A stretch of 64,000 nt of DNA from a virus: positions 16,563 to 80,562 of the IMG/VR virus record IMGVR_UViG_3300017987_000073; one strand, 5' to 3'. Each line of letters begins with the position of its first letter. Within the stretch, counting starts at the first letter, position 1. The position numbers were made by a program, and so were the translations under genes. Below, piece after piece: positions 32,488 to 40,079 of the stretch. The notes below the pieces were generated by a model. It saw only the letters and a list, made by a program, of their open reading frames with translations, was not told the origin of the DNA and did no database searches.

Positions 32488-33127
32488 GGTTCCGCTCCCT
32501 TCGCGTCTCACCGATCATCAGGATCTCCTCGAACCGACCCAAGAAGTCGTAGAACCTCGGAGATTGACTTTTGAGCTCCTCGTCCGACAGGTTGCAGGTC
32601 AGCACGGTCGAGAGCTCCTCGTCGTACCGGTGCTCGATCACCCTCTCGAGGAAGTCTCGCTCCCCCTTGTAGTCCGCGATCCGCCCGATGTCGTCGATCA
32701 CCAGGAACGCGCAGTTGAACAACCGCCCCCTGATCTGCTCGTAATCCTCCGAGTCCTCGTCGTCCACCACCCGGTTGAACCGGTACTCCCCGATCTCGGA
32801 CGCCCGAGCGAAGAGGGGCACCCGCTCCGCGTCGAAGAAGTGGATCCCCCGACTCTTGATCCCCAGGTACGCGCGCCGGAGCAGGCACGCCGAGCTCATC
32901 GTCTTCCCCGTCCCGAAGTTCCCGCCGATCAGCAGGTGGACCGGGTCCTCCAAAAACGACCCCTCCAGCAGATCGTCGGCGAGCTCCTCGAGTCGCTTCA
33001 GCGACTTCGCGTAACCTTTCCCGCCGAGGTCCCGCATCTCCGAGACCTCCACCGCGGCGAGCCGAGATGGTATCCGCAATCGGCGGGCGATCCTTCGGCA
33101 CCGCTCCTCGTCAACTCCGTCCTTCAT
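32480..33127 (-). CDS. DnaC/IstB-like helicase loader ATPase
   Basis: A 215-residue AAA+ protein. Walker A is IGGNFGTGKT near residue 73, Walker B FLVIDDIGR near residue 145, and TCNLSDEEL serves as the sensor I region. These match DnaC, DnaI and phage loaders such as lambda P-equivalents of this class. It lies between the initiator and the DnaB-like gene, as expected for the protein that delivers helicase to the origin. Confidence 0.82.
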   Translation of the reverse strand: MKDGVDEERCRRIARRLRIPSRLAAVEVSEMRDLGGKGYAKSLKRLEELADDLLEGSFLEDPVHLLIGGNFGTGKTMSSACLLRRAYLGIKSRGIHFFDAERVPLFARASEIGEYRFNRVVDDEDSEDYEQIRGRLFNCAFLVIDDIGRIADYKGERDFLERVIEHRYDEELSTVLTCNLSDEELKSQSPRFYDFLGRFEEILMIGETRRERNRG

Positions 33128-34388
33128 TTCTCCTTCGCTCCCTCTCTGCGATCACGCGCTCCCAGTTCTCTCGAGTCCCGGCCCGGTCGTTGACCTCCCG
33201 AAGCGTCTCGCGCCGACCGCCGGCGTTCCTTCCCCTTCTATCCAAAATGTCCAGAAGCGTCTGAGGATTACTCGGGGTGAAAAAGTAGTTGAAGCTCACC
33301 GGTTGCCCCCGAGCTTCCGCCCGCTCCAGAATCGCGTCGATCGCGTCCCTCGCTCGAGCTCGATCCCCCTTCAGGTGTCGGTTCGTGAAGCTCGCCGCGT
33401 TCTTCGCCGAGGCGGCGATCGCCCGGTTCTTCACCCCGGCCGCGTAGAAGTTCTCGTCCTCCTCCCCAAACGCCGCCAGGTACTTCGTCACCCAGTACCC
33501 CACGAGGTCCATCCCGGACCACATCTTCACCAACCTCGAAGCGTGAGCGGAGAGTTCCCACCGCTTCGAGGGGGTTTCTGCGAGCTCGGGTCCGCTCGGG
33601 GGTCGAAGTTGCTTCACCCTCCTCCCCGAGCTCCTCGCCTCCCTCTCCGCGATCTTTTCCGCGGCCCGCTTCAAACCCTCGGGCGAGTCCTTGTCGTGAG
33701 TGTCCTCGATCTCCTCGTCCCCCAACTCCTCGTCTCCGGATTCCTCGAGCTCGTACACTTTCTTTCCTCGTCCGGGGTGTGTATCAGATTTCTCCTCGTT
33801 CACTTTCGCTCGAGGTGATTCACCTCGAGCTAACATAGAACTCTTATCCTCTACTCTTAAAGATCTCTTATTGGGGGTGTCAGTTTGACGCACCCCCCTG
33901 TGTTGTTTTGACGCACCCCCCCTGTGTTGTTTTGACGCACCCCCTTCGTCCTCTTGGGGTGCGTCGTTTTGACGCACCCCCCTGCGTTGATTCGCCGCAC
34001 CCCCCTCTGTACACTTGCTCTCGTCTAGGGTCTGTACGCGATCATCAGCGGTCCGATCGCGGGCCTTCTCGGTGAGGAACTTCTCGTTCGAGGGGTCGTC
34101 CAACCACTCCGGCCAGAGCGGCTTGACGTCCACGAGGTGCATCCCGCGCCTCCGCTTCCGCCGGCGCTCGACCAGGCCGAGGTCCTCCAGCTTGTCGAGG
34201 ATCCGATTCACGTTTCTGCGGTCGTCGATCCCGGACACCTCGGCCAACTTCTTGATGCTGAGGTTGTTTCTCTTCATCTCGTCCCACGTGTGGATCACCG
34301 ACCAGAGGTACTTGTCCCGAAAGGTCAGATCCTTGCAGTGAGCGATCGGAGCTGGGATCTGATAGAATACGTAATCCTTGGAGTTCAC
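33111..34388 (-). CDS. Lambda O-like replication initiator with internal origin
   Basis: A 425-residue protein. Residues 1-90 form a winged helix (LTFRDKYLWSVI, SIKKLAEVSGIDDRRNVNRILDKL split by turns). The middle, encoded by the iterons, reads as QHRGG and VRQ-type repeats. The C-terminal 150 residues are helical and basic, as in initiators that bind a loader. The GTG at 34388 overlaps the preceding stop (GTGA). Gene order (initiator, loader, helicase, primase) and the iterons, A/T-rich block and palindrome inside the gene copy the lambda O/P plan. Confidence 0.75.
   Translation of the reverse strand: MNSKDYVFYQIPAPIAHCKDLTFRDKYLWSVIHTWDEMKRNNLSIKKLAEVSGIDDRRNVNRILDKLEDLGLVERRRKRRRGMHLVDVKPLWPEWLDDPSNEKFLTEKARDRTADDRVQTLDESKCTEGGAANQRRGVRQNDAPQEDEGGASKQHRGGASKQHRGVRQTDTPNKRSLRVEDKSSMLARGESPRAKVNEEKSDTHPGRGKKVYELEESGDEELGDEEIEDTHDKDSPEGLKRAAEKIAEREARSSGRRVKQLRPPSGPELAETPSKRWELSAHASRLVKMWSGMDLVGYWVTKYLAAFGEEDENFYAAGVKNRAIAASAKNAASFTNRHLKGDRARARDAIDAILERAEARGQPVSFNYFFTPSNPQTLLDILDRRGRNAGGRRETLREVNDRAGTRENWERVIAERERRRNEGRS
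33808..33830. repeat. Perfect 11-bp inverted repeat at the origin
   Basis: GCTCGAGGTGA (33808-33818) and TCACCTCGAGC (33820-33830) are exact complements around one central T. It lies on the far side of the A/T-rich block from the iterons, where lambda ori has its own palindrome. Confidence 0.85.
33831..34010. other. Putative replication origin: A/T-rich block plus five iterons
   Basis: On the + strand, TTTGACGCACCCCCC-type repeats begin at 33884, 33907, 33931, 33968 and (degenerate) 33991. Spacings are 23, 24, 37 and 23 bases. An inverted GGGGTGCGTC sits at 33956-33965. The most complete copies run into CTGTGTTG. The adjoining 33831-33870 is conspicuously A/T-rich for this genome and could be the unwinding element. 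All of it lies inside the initiator gene. Confidence 0.72.
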
Positions 34389-34753
34389 GGTCGCACCTCC
34401 CCCTCCTCGAACGTGTCCCAGTCGTCGTACATCTCCCCGTCCTCGTCGATCACCGTGACCCACCCGTCGCAAGCGTAGGCGGCCGCTTCCTGGGCCAGCC
34501 ACTCGGGACAACGGATCCGGTACCCGCGCTTCTCCACGCTCCAACTGATCACCAGCCCCTTACCCTTCAGATCCTCCATCACCTCGAACAAACGCTCGAC
34601 GGTGACGCCGACCCGTCCGGCGATCTCCCCCCAGTCGGCCGGTCGATCGGTGTAGGTCCAGGTGTCCAGCGAGCCGAAGACCGCCTTCTCCTCGAAGGTC
34701 AACCGCTCGCTGGCCATCACCTCCAGCGGCGTCAAGAATAACGGGAAATTCAT
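34385..34753 (-). CDS. Winged-helix DNA-binding protein, first gene of the replication operon
   Basis: A 122-residue protein. LTFEEKAVFGSLDTW and VGVTVERLFEVMEDLKGKGLV read like the same winged-helix plan as the initiator's N-terminus (LTFRDKYLW...LDKLEDLGLV), so the two may be paralogues. The C-terminus is acidic. It may regulate the operon or help initiation. It overlaps the initiator GTG and follows a candidate promoter. Confidence 0.6.
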   Translation of the reverse strand: MNFPLFLTPLEVMASERLTFEEKAVFGSLDTWTYTDRPADWGEIAGRVGVTVERLFEVMEDLKGKGLVISWSVEKRGYRIRCPEWLAQEAAAYACDGWVTVIDEDGEMYDDWDTFEEGEVRP

Positions 34754-34784
34754 CGGACCCTCCTCCGCGAAAGTTTGACGAGGT

Positions 34785-34814
34785 GTTGTACCGCGTCCCC
34801 TGTTCAGTTGTTAA
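34785..34814 (-). promoter_or_regulatory. Candidate promoter of the replication operon
   Basis: TTAACA (34809-34814), an 18-base spacer and TACAAC (34785-34790) precede the winged-helix gene by about 30 bases. Match to sigma-70 consensus is 5/6 and 4/6. It lies in the 57-base gap after the KTSC gene. Confidence 0.4.
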
Positions 34815-35140
34815 CGCGATGTTCGCGGGGCGTGATCCGAGCAGAAGCGGAGGGGCCCGCCGAGGACGTCCGAGGTCGAGGCTTCCGAGCAACCGGCGAC
34901 GCCGCAGAGTCGGATCGCGTGCCGCGGCCGCACCTTGGCGTGGAAGAACCGCCCCTTGCTCTCGCTCGCGACCAGGGCGTGGAACAGGTCCCGAGCTCCG
35001 GGGTAACGGTAGGCGGGTCCGGCCTTGAACCAGACGATCAGGTCCTCCCCTATCACCCCGGCCGCGGCCAGGTTCGAGCTCTCGACCTCGGCGAACTCCT
35101 CCACGAGCTCGCGGTCGGTGTCCAGGTACTTGGCGTTCAC
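34811..35140 (-). CDS. KTSC-domain protein
   Basis: A 109-residue protein. Residues 20-75 (VESSNLAAAGV, LIVWFKAG, YRYPGARDLFHALVASESKGRFFHAKVR) match the KTSC fold: SSNI, a beta pair, Y.Y..V and S.G.yf...I. KTSC domains are common in phages and are linked loosely to nucleic acid metabolism. A C-terminal tail carries CGVAGC and C-x-D-H that could bind metal. The GTG at 35140 overlaps the preceding stop. Confidence 0.65.
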   Translation of the reverse strand: MNAKYLDTDRELVEEFAEVESSNLAAAGVIGEDLIVWFKAGPAYRYPGARDLFHALVASESKGRFFHAKVRPRHAIRLCGVAGCSEASTSDVLGGPLRFCSDHAPRTSR

Positions 35141-35559
35141 GGTTTCACCTCCTCCTCTTTGGCGTCCAGCAGGCGGGCCTCCCGAACGTGTTTCTTGGCC
35201 TCCTCGATCACCGCCGCTCGAGCCGCGTCCGCCAGCCCGAACAGGACGTTCGCTCGCTCCCACGCCTGAAGGTTGTGGAACCTCCTTCGATCCCGCGCGA
35301 GAACCTCCGCGTCCGACCCGAAGACCGGCGTCCGGACGAGGTTAAAGATCCGCTCGACGACGTGCGGAGCCGCCGCCCCACCCTCCAGGAGCTCGGCGAC
35401 GAACTCCTCGACCCGTCCGAGGTCGTACTTCTCCTCCTCAATGGCGTACAGCGGGCGATCGGGGTCGAACCCGGGGCAGATCGACACCCCGTCGATCTCG
35501 ATCGAACCGTCCTCTCGTCGCCAGCCGCTCAACTCGAAGTGCGCGTTCGCCTTCTTCAT
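35137..35559 (-). CDS. Hypothetical protein
   Basis: A 140-residue, mixed and acidic protein starting MKKANAHFEL. No motif recognised. The ATG at 35559 overlaps the preceding stop (ATGA), which supports that start over an upstream in-frame one. Confidence 0.55.
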   Translation of the reverse strand: MKKANAHFELSGWRREDGSIEIDGVSICPGFDPDRPLYAIEEEKYDLGRVEEFVAELLEGGAAAPHVVERIFNLVRTPVFGSDAEVLARDRRRFHNLQAWERANVLFGLADAARAAVIEEAKKHVREARLLDAKEEEVKP

Positions 35560-35828
35560 CGTCGACCTCCCCCCAGCGGATCGAAGTGCCACTGAGCCGC
35601 CGTCGAGCAGCACCTCGCGATCCGCTCCGGCGTGAATCCGTTTCGCTTCAGAAGCTCCACGGCCAGGTCGATCAGAACCACCGCCGCGGTCACCTTGTCC
35701 AACCTCGCTCGGCTCGCGTTGACCAGCACGTGGCGCTGGAAGACGTCGGCGACGTCCTCGTCCACCGTGGGACCCTCGCCCGGTACGAAGAACCGGGGCG
35801 CGTGCCCCGGGAGCACGATCTTACCCAT
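35556..35828 (-). CDS. Small hypothetical protein
   Basis: A 90-residue protein with a beta-rich N-terminus (KIVLPGHAPRFFVPG) and a helical remainder. It overlaps the end of the SF2 helicase gene by 8 bases. I see no motif that gives a function. Confidence 0.5.
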   Translation of the reverse strand: MGKIVLPGHAPRFFVPGEGPTVDEDVADVFQRHVLVNASRARLDKVTAAVVLIDLAVELLKRNGFTPERIARCCSTAAQWHFDPLGGGRR

Positions 35829-37452
35829 TCAAAACCTCCCTCTCGAGCTCTCGCACGAGCTCGGGCGTCAGGGGTTCGCGCGACTCCGGCGTCTCCGAGT
35901 ACCACACCCGGTGGGGCGCCCTCACCGCTCGGAAGACCTCCCGCAGGTGGCCCTTTAAACCTCGGACTTTCTTATCCCAAAAGTAAAAGTAGGTCGCGTC
36001 CCCCTTCGTCGGGTGCTTCCGCTTGAAACGCCCGAGCTGCTGCGTCAAGCGCCCGGGGTTGCTCGCCGTCGGCGTGCACCCGAATCCGCGGGCCAGACGC
36101 CCGATGTCCATCCCCTCGTCCCCGACCGTGGTCCCCACCGCGACCAGGAGCGACCCGTCCCCGAGGCGCTCCGCCGTCCGGTCCTGCTCCTTGGAGTTCT
36201 TGCCCGCCATCAGACGACCGCAGTCCACCTTCCGGCGCTTCAGCCACGCCTGGAGCTCCAGGCAGAACTCCCGGCGGTCCGCCAGGAGGAGACACGTCCG
36301 CCCCGAGTGGATCTCCGGGAGGAGGTACTCCAGGATCCGCGCCTGGCGCCCCCGGTCCCGGGACATCTCGTCGAGCATCTCCCCGTGGGTGTTCAGCGGG
36401 CCGTCGAAGAGCGTTTTCCCGGCCCACCGCTTGACCGCGGCGACCGCCGACTCCCGCTCCCTCCGGTCGAAGCCCTCCCGCTCGAGAAACCCCTCCAGGT
36501 TCAGGTCGAACTCGAAGTCCGTCGGGACCACCACCACGTCCACCGGGATGATCCGACCGTAACGGTCGAGGTCCTCGTCCCGGATCTGGAACAGGACCCT
36601 CGGCCCGACCGTCCGCCCCTCGCCCCGCTTCTTCCGGGTGTACTCCGACCCGAAGGAGTCGAAGAAGAGGACCTCCTTCCCGTCCTTCCGCTTCGGGGTC
36701 GCGGTCGCCGCGATCCTCCACCTCGCCGGAAACGAGTTCACGAGCTCGGCGAAGGTCGTCGCCGGCGCGTGGTGCGCCTCATCCAGGACCAGACACCCCC
36801 ACCGCCTCGCGAAGCTCGGGTCCCTCCGAACCAGGTTCAGCACCGTCTTGACCATCCCGATCGTCAGGTTCCGCTCCCGCTTCGCCTTCCCGTACAGAAC
36901 CCCGATCTCACTCTCCTCGACGAAGAACCGCTCCGCCGCCTTCTGGAGCCACCCCTTCAGGATCCGCTCCGTGTGCACGAGCACGAGGGCGCGTTCGCCG
37001 GCGTCGCTGATTAACTTCAGGAGGATCTCCGTCTTCCCGCTCGCGCAGGGCCCGAGGATCACCCCCTGGCGCCGGAGGAGCGCCTGCCGCGCCGCGCTCA
37101 ACTGGTCGGCCCCGAGGTTCCACTCGCTCGGCTCGGCGTAGGTGACCCCGAGCGGTCCGGTCCCGCGGACCGTTCGGTCGTCCACCGCCGGCTCCGCACC
37201 GTTCCTCCGGAGGATCTCGACGAACCGGTCCCACCCTCCGCGGGGAAGGAGGAGCTCCTCCGGGGTCACCTCGACCAGTCCGATCGTCCGCGGCGTGTCT
37301 CCGGTGTAGAACCCGAGGCGTTTCTTCTTCCAGAAGTCCGGGTTGTCGTACTCGAAGGCGTCGCGGAACTCGCGGATCTTGAACCCCTTGTCCAGGAGTT
37401 CCTCTTTAGATAATCGTAACTTGGCGTCTATCGTGACGTTGATTCGTTGCAT
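35821..37452 (-). CDS. Superfamily 2 DNA helicase (UvsW/XPB-like)
   Basis: A 543-residue protein. Motif I is LGPCASGKTE near residue 160, motif II VLDEAHHA (DEAH), motif III IAATATPKR, and motif VI QQLGRFKR near residue 465. The layout with a short N-terminal domain resembles phage UvsW and XPB-like translocases that unwind branched DNA. It may remodel recombination forks or R-loops and so link recombination to replication. It is the first gene after the 37453-37574 gap and starts five bases after a TATAAC. Confidence 0.85.
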   Translation of the reverse strand: MQRINVTIDAKLRLSKEELLDKGFKIREFRDAFEYDNPDFWKKKRLGFYTGDTPRTIGLVEVTPEELLLPRGGWDRFVEILRRNGAEPAVDDRTVRGTGPLGVTYAEPSEWNLGADQLSAARQALLRRQGVILGPCASGKTEILLKLISDAGERALVLVHTERILKGWLQKAAERFFVEESEIGVLYGKAKRERNLTIGMVKTVLNLVRRDPSFARRWGCLVLDEAHHAPATTFAELVNSFPARWRIAATATPKRKDGKEVLFFDSFGSEYTRKKRGEGRTVGPRVLFQIRDEDLDRYGRIIPVDVVVVPTDFEFDLNLEGFLEREGFDRRERESAVAAVKRWAGKTLFDGPLNTHGEMLDEMSRDRGRQARILEYLLPEIHSGRTCLLLADRREFCLELQAWLKRRKVDCGRLMAGKNSKEQDRTAERLGDGSLLVAVGTTVGDEGMDIGRLARGFGCTPTASNPGRLTQQLGRFKRKHPTKGDATYFYFWDKKVRGLKGHLREVFRAVRAPHRVWYSETPESREPLTPELVRELEREVLNG

Positions 37453-37574
37453 AACCCGTTATAACCGAGCGATGTGAATGGTCCGTTTACAGGGGAGGTT
37501 TTCAAAAAGTCGAGGGGGGAACGTTGAAAAGTTCGGGGACCCCGACCCGCGGCGACGATCCGGACCGGGGCCCC
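37453..37574 (-). promoter_or_regulatory. Operon boundary with terminator-like hairpin and candidate promoter
   Basis: In transcript sense, TCGGGGTCCCCGA (complement of 37533-37545) forms a short GC stem and is followed by ACTTTTC, resembling an intrinsic terminator for the late genes. Further on, TATAAC lies only five bases before the helicase ATG, which would give a leaderless or nearly leaderless mRNA. GACTTTTTGA (37502-37511) and CCTGTAA (37487-37493) recur at 38670-38691. Confidence 0.4.
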
Positions 37575-38015
37575 CTAGTGGGCCATCTTTTGAACTTGCT
37601 CCAAAGAATCCGCAGGTTTTCTCAACTTCGGACGCGCGACGCGCTTCTCGACCGCGGCGAGCGGCTTCCGCTTGGTGAGTTCGGCGAGGTCCTTCTCCGG
37701 GATCGGGGCTTGCCGGCGGGGACTCCGCGCTAACTTCACCAGGAGCCCCACGAGCTCCCGGCGGTCGTTCGCCGCCTCCCTCCGGATCTCCGCGAGCTCG
37801 CGCCGAGCGGCCTCGAGCTCCGCCTTGTTGGCCCTCACCCACTCCTGGAGGCGGACGATCTGGTCGGCCTTCTCGCGATTCACCGCCGCGACCGTCGTGG
37901 TCTCCGCCTGGTACTGACTCCGCACCGCCGAGTAGGCCCCCGGCAGCGCCACGATCGCGTAGGCGATCACCTTCCCGATCGCGCGCCGGCGGCGCGTCCT
38001 CGCGTCCTCGCTCAT
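37575..38015 (-). CDS. Membrane-anchored coiled-coil protein
   Basis: A 146-residue protein. A basic N-terminus (RTRRRRAIGK) leads into a hydrophobic segment at about residues 15-30, and then a coiled coil to residue 100 (KADQIVRLQEWV, ELEAARRELAEI). The C-terminus is basic and proline-containing. The shape, an N-in membrane anchor with a periplasmic coiled coil, is like an inner-membrane spanin, but no family match is claimed. Confidence 0.5.
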   Translation of the reverse strand: MSEDARTRRRRAIGKVIAYAIVALPGAYSAVRSQYQAETTTVAAVNREKADQIVRLQEWVRANKAELEAARRELAEIRREAANDRRELVGLLVKLARSPRRQAPIPEKDLAELTKRKPLAAVEKRVARPKLRKPADSLEQVQKMAH

Positions 38016-38028
38016 CTCGACCTCCCGG

Positions 38029-38412
38029 TCACTCGTCGCCGTTGGCCGCCAGCATCTCCGCGGTCACCGCGGGGTGCTCCTGCCCGGTGAGTTTCTTCCG
38101 GGTCACCGTGGATTCGCTGCGGGTCGCCGCGGCGAGCTGAACCACCTTGGTCGAGCTGATCTTCGCCAGCTCGGCGGCGGCCAGGGCCCGCACGTGCGGA
38201 CGGCGACTTCTCAGACCCTCCTGGGCGTGGAGAGCGACCTTCAGTTGACCCTCGTCGATCAGACCTCGATTCAAGAGGAGCTCCCCCAGGATTCGGTCCT
38301 CGCTCATTCGGCTCTGCTCCCGGAGGACGTTACCCAACTCCGACCGCGAGATCGCCTTCATCCGAACGAGGATCGACCCCAGGGAGTGAACCCCCGTGTC
38401 GTCTCTGCTCAT
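38029..38412 (-). CDS. Small protein with two MshEN-type repeats (possible cyclic-di-GMP binder)
   Basis: A 127-residue protein. Two 23-residue repeats, L11-Q33 and L42-Q64, both follow the MshEN pattern LGxxLxxxxxIxxxxLxxxLxxQ found in the N-terminal domain of GspE/MshE ATPases, where it binds cyclic-di-GMP. No ATPase domain follows; the rest is a short Ala-rich tail. The leading arginine of the motif is shifted or missing, so ligand binding is not assured. It lies among lysis-type membrane genes and overlaps the holin-like gene by 4 bases. Confidence 0.6.
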   Translation of the reverse strand: MSRDDTGVHSLGSILVRMKAISRSELGNVLREQSRMSEDRILGELLLNRGLIDEGQLKVALHAQEGLRSRRPHVRALAAAELAKISSTKVVQLAAATRSESTVTRKKLTGQEHPAVTAEMLAANGDE

Positions 38413-38636
38413 GGTTGCTGACTCCTGCGGATCTCCTTCACGTCCTCCCTGACCTGCTGCAAGGTGGAGTGAACCTGCTCGTCCTTCTTCACCTGGGCGA
38501 CCGCCAACTCGTAGAGCTTGTCCGACAGTGAGACGGAACGCCTCCAGAGCGCGACGACCCCGACGAGCAAGGTCGCGCAGAGCAACCCCCAGGGGGCGCC
38601 GGACTCGAGGAGTCCCTTCAACAGCGAGTGCGTCAT
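38409..38636 (-). CDS. Holin-like small membrane protein
   Basis: A 75-residue protein with one strongly hydrophobic segment (PWGLLCATLLVGVVALW, residues 15-31) followed by a charged helical tail. The size, a single membrane span and a charged C-terminus suit a class III-type holin or an antiholin. The endolysin, however, lies 29 kb away at 8359-9504. Function is inferred from shape and neighbours. Confidence 0.5.
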   Translation of the reverse strand: MTHSLLKGLLESGAPWGLLCATLLVGVVALWRRSVSLSDKLYELAVAQVKKDEQVHSTLQQVREDVKEIRRSQQP

Positions 38637-38713
38637 TCACTTCTCCAGAGCGAGGGGGCGGCGTCACCCTTACAGGGTACCTCAAAAAGTCCACTTTCCA
38701 AGAGGGAGATGAA

Positions 38714-39190
38714 TCAGCGAGCGGCGCTCACGCCGGTGCAGACCCCGCCGGAGATCAACGCCCCGGTGATGAACGCGAGGTACCGGCTCTTGTACCACGG
38801 GGGGGAGGCGCTGGCGCCGTCCAGGGCCTTCTCGTAGATCAGCTTCTGTCGGTCTAGGTCCCGGCGGAGCGCCTCGTACTTCGCCCGCTCAGCGGCGACC
38901 TCGGCGGCGTGGATCGCCGTCAACTTCTCGAGCCGCGCCTTGGTCTTCTCACGCTCGGCCTCGAGCTCGAGCTTGATCTTCCCGACGTCGGACTCGAGCT
39001 CGGTGACCAGCTTCGCCAGGGCGGCGGGGGTGAACAGAACCCCGGTGAAGGGGACCTTCCCCCCCTCCTTCACCTCCGCCCGGCGAACGTCGAGTTTCGG
39101 TGGGTCAGCGCCGAAGGATCTCGTCGACGCGAGCGAGCAGAGCGTCGGGATCGTCAGTGAGATCACGAAACTTCTTAGCAGTCTGTTCAT
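38714..39190 (-). CDS. Exported coiled-coil protein with C-terminal membrane segment (candidate unimolecular spanin)
   Basis: A 158-residue protein. The N-terminus is a signal peptide (LLRSFVISLTIPTLCSLAS) with a cysteine but a poor lipobox. A KVPFTGVLFTP block follows, then a coiled coil (about residues 62-120), and finally a hydrophobic segment (YLAFITGALISGGVCTGV). Outer-membrane lipid anchor, coil and C-terminal inner-membrane anchor is the plan of u-spanins, which fuse the two membranes of Gram-negative hosts. It starts inside the end of the 39105-39443 gene. Confidence 0.5.
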   Translation of the reverse strand: MNRLLRSFVISLTIPTLCSLASTRSFGADPPKLDVRRAEVKEGGKVPFTGVLFTPAALAKLVTELESDVGKIKLELEAEREKTKARLEKLTAIHAAEVAAERAKYEALRRDLDRQKLIYEKALDGASASPPWYKSRYLAFITGALISGGVCTGVSAAR

Positions 39191-39443
39191 CGAGCTCCTC
39201 CAGTCGCTTCTTCTTACGCTCGGCGATCGCGCGGAGCTCGGCTTCGAGCTCCTTAACCTGTTTCTCCGCGATCGCGCGCGCCTTGGTCTCCGCGTTCTTC
39301 TCCTCGACCAAACGGGTCCGCTCGGAGTCGATCAACCCCGAGCGGTCCACACGCGGTCGGTTTCGGTGGATCAGGTACCAGATCACCCCGACCACCGCTG
39401 CGCCGACGCCGACGCCGATCAAAATCCAACCCCAGGTAGGCAC
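39105..39443 (-). CDS. Small membrane-anchored coiled-coil protein
   Basis: A 112-residue protein: one N-terminal membrane span (WGWILIGVGVGAAVVGVIWYLI, split into short runs here) and then a charged coiled coil to the end. Its 3' end overlaps the start of the next gene by 86 bases in another frame, reminiscent of nested Rz/Rz1 spanin pairs. It may be an inner-membrane spanin subunit. Confidence 0.5.
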   Translation of the reverse strand: MPTWGWILIGVGVGAAVVGVIWYLIHRNRPRVDRSGLIDSERTRLVEEKNAETKARAIAEKQVKELEAELRAIAERKKKRLEELDEQTAKKFRDLTDDPDALLARVDEILRR

Positions 39444-39446
39444 GAC

Positions 39447-40055
39447 TCACCCCACCTTCGGCTTCGTGGCCTCGGCCGCGGCGACCTTCGCCTCCGCCTC
39501 CGGGATCTTGGCGAGGATCATCCCGCGGAGCTTGGCCTTGATCCGCTCCACTCCCTTCAGTTTGGCGTCGACCTGGTCGACGAACTCCCAGGCCCACTCC
39601 TCCTTCTTGGCCCCGTCGCTCTTCACCCCCTTCTCTCTGAGGTAAGCGGCTCCCTTCTTCTCCGCGTAGGTCGCCGCCTTGTCCGCGATCCCGTCGAGCG
39701 TCTCGAGTTCGACTTTCAGACCCATCTTCCGCAGAAGCCAGAAGACGAGGACCGACAGAACCGGGATCAGAATCGGCACCACCAGCTTGAAGATCACGTC
39801 GTAGAGCAGCGCCTGCCACCAGGTTTGTGTGGGCTCCTGAGCGGCCGCAGGGGCGGTCGCCGGCGCGGTGGTGCTCTCGCCCACGTGAGGCGCCGCGGGC
39901 GTCGTGGCGGGCGCCGACGGCGCCGGAGCGCCCGAATCCACGACCGCCCCGGCCGCGGGTTGGGTAGCGGTTCCCACGTCCGGGGCGGCTAGGATAGGTG
40001 CGGCTAAGCTAAGAGCGGTCACGATAACCAGAATTTGTGCAATTTTACGAGTCAT
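39447..40055 (-). CDS. Secreted/membrane protein with Ala/Pro/Thr-rich linker, LL-H-holin-like C-terminus
   Basis: A 202-residue protein. It has a signal-like N-terminus (ILVIVTALSLAAPILA), a low-complexity A/P/T linker and a membrane span at about residues 88-108 (FKLVVPILIPVLSVLVFWLL). A helical tail with ATYAEKKGAAYLREKG recalls the C-terminal pattern of LL-H family holins. It is a second holin candidate. It sits just upstream of the other membrane genes. Confidence 0.45.
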   Translation of the reverse strand: MTRKIAQILVIVTALSLAAPILAAPDVGTATQPAAGAVVDSGAPAPSAPATTPAAPHVGESTTAPATAPAAAQEPTQTWWQALLYDVIFKLVVPILIPVLSVLVFWLLRKMGLKVELETLDGIADKAATYAEKKGAAYLREKGVKSDGAKKEEWAWEFVDQVDAKLKGVERIKAKLRGMILAKIPEAEAKVAAAEATKPKVG

Positions 40056-40079
40056 TTCACTCTCCTTTTCGAAAGTTGG

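Noticed and set aside
33884-34010. CRISPR array
   Set aside because: The repeats are short, 23-37 bases apart with no unique spacers of CRISPR length, lie within a coding frame and have no cas genes nearby; iterons explain them better.
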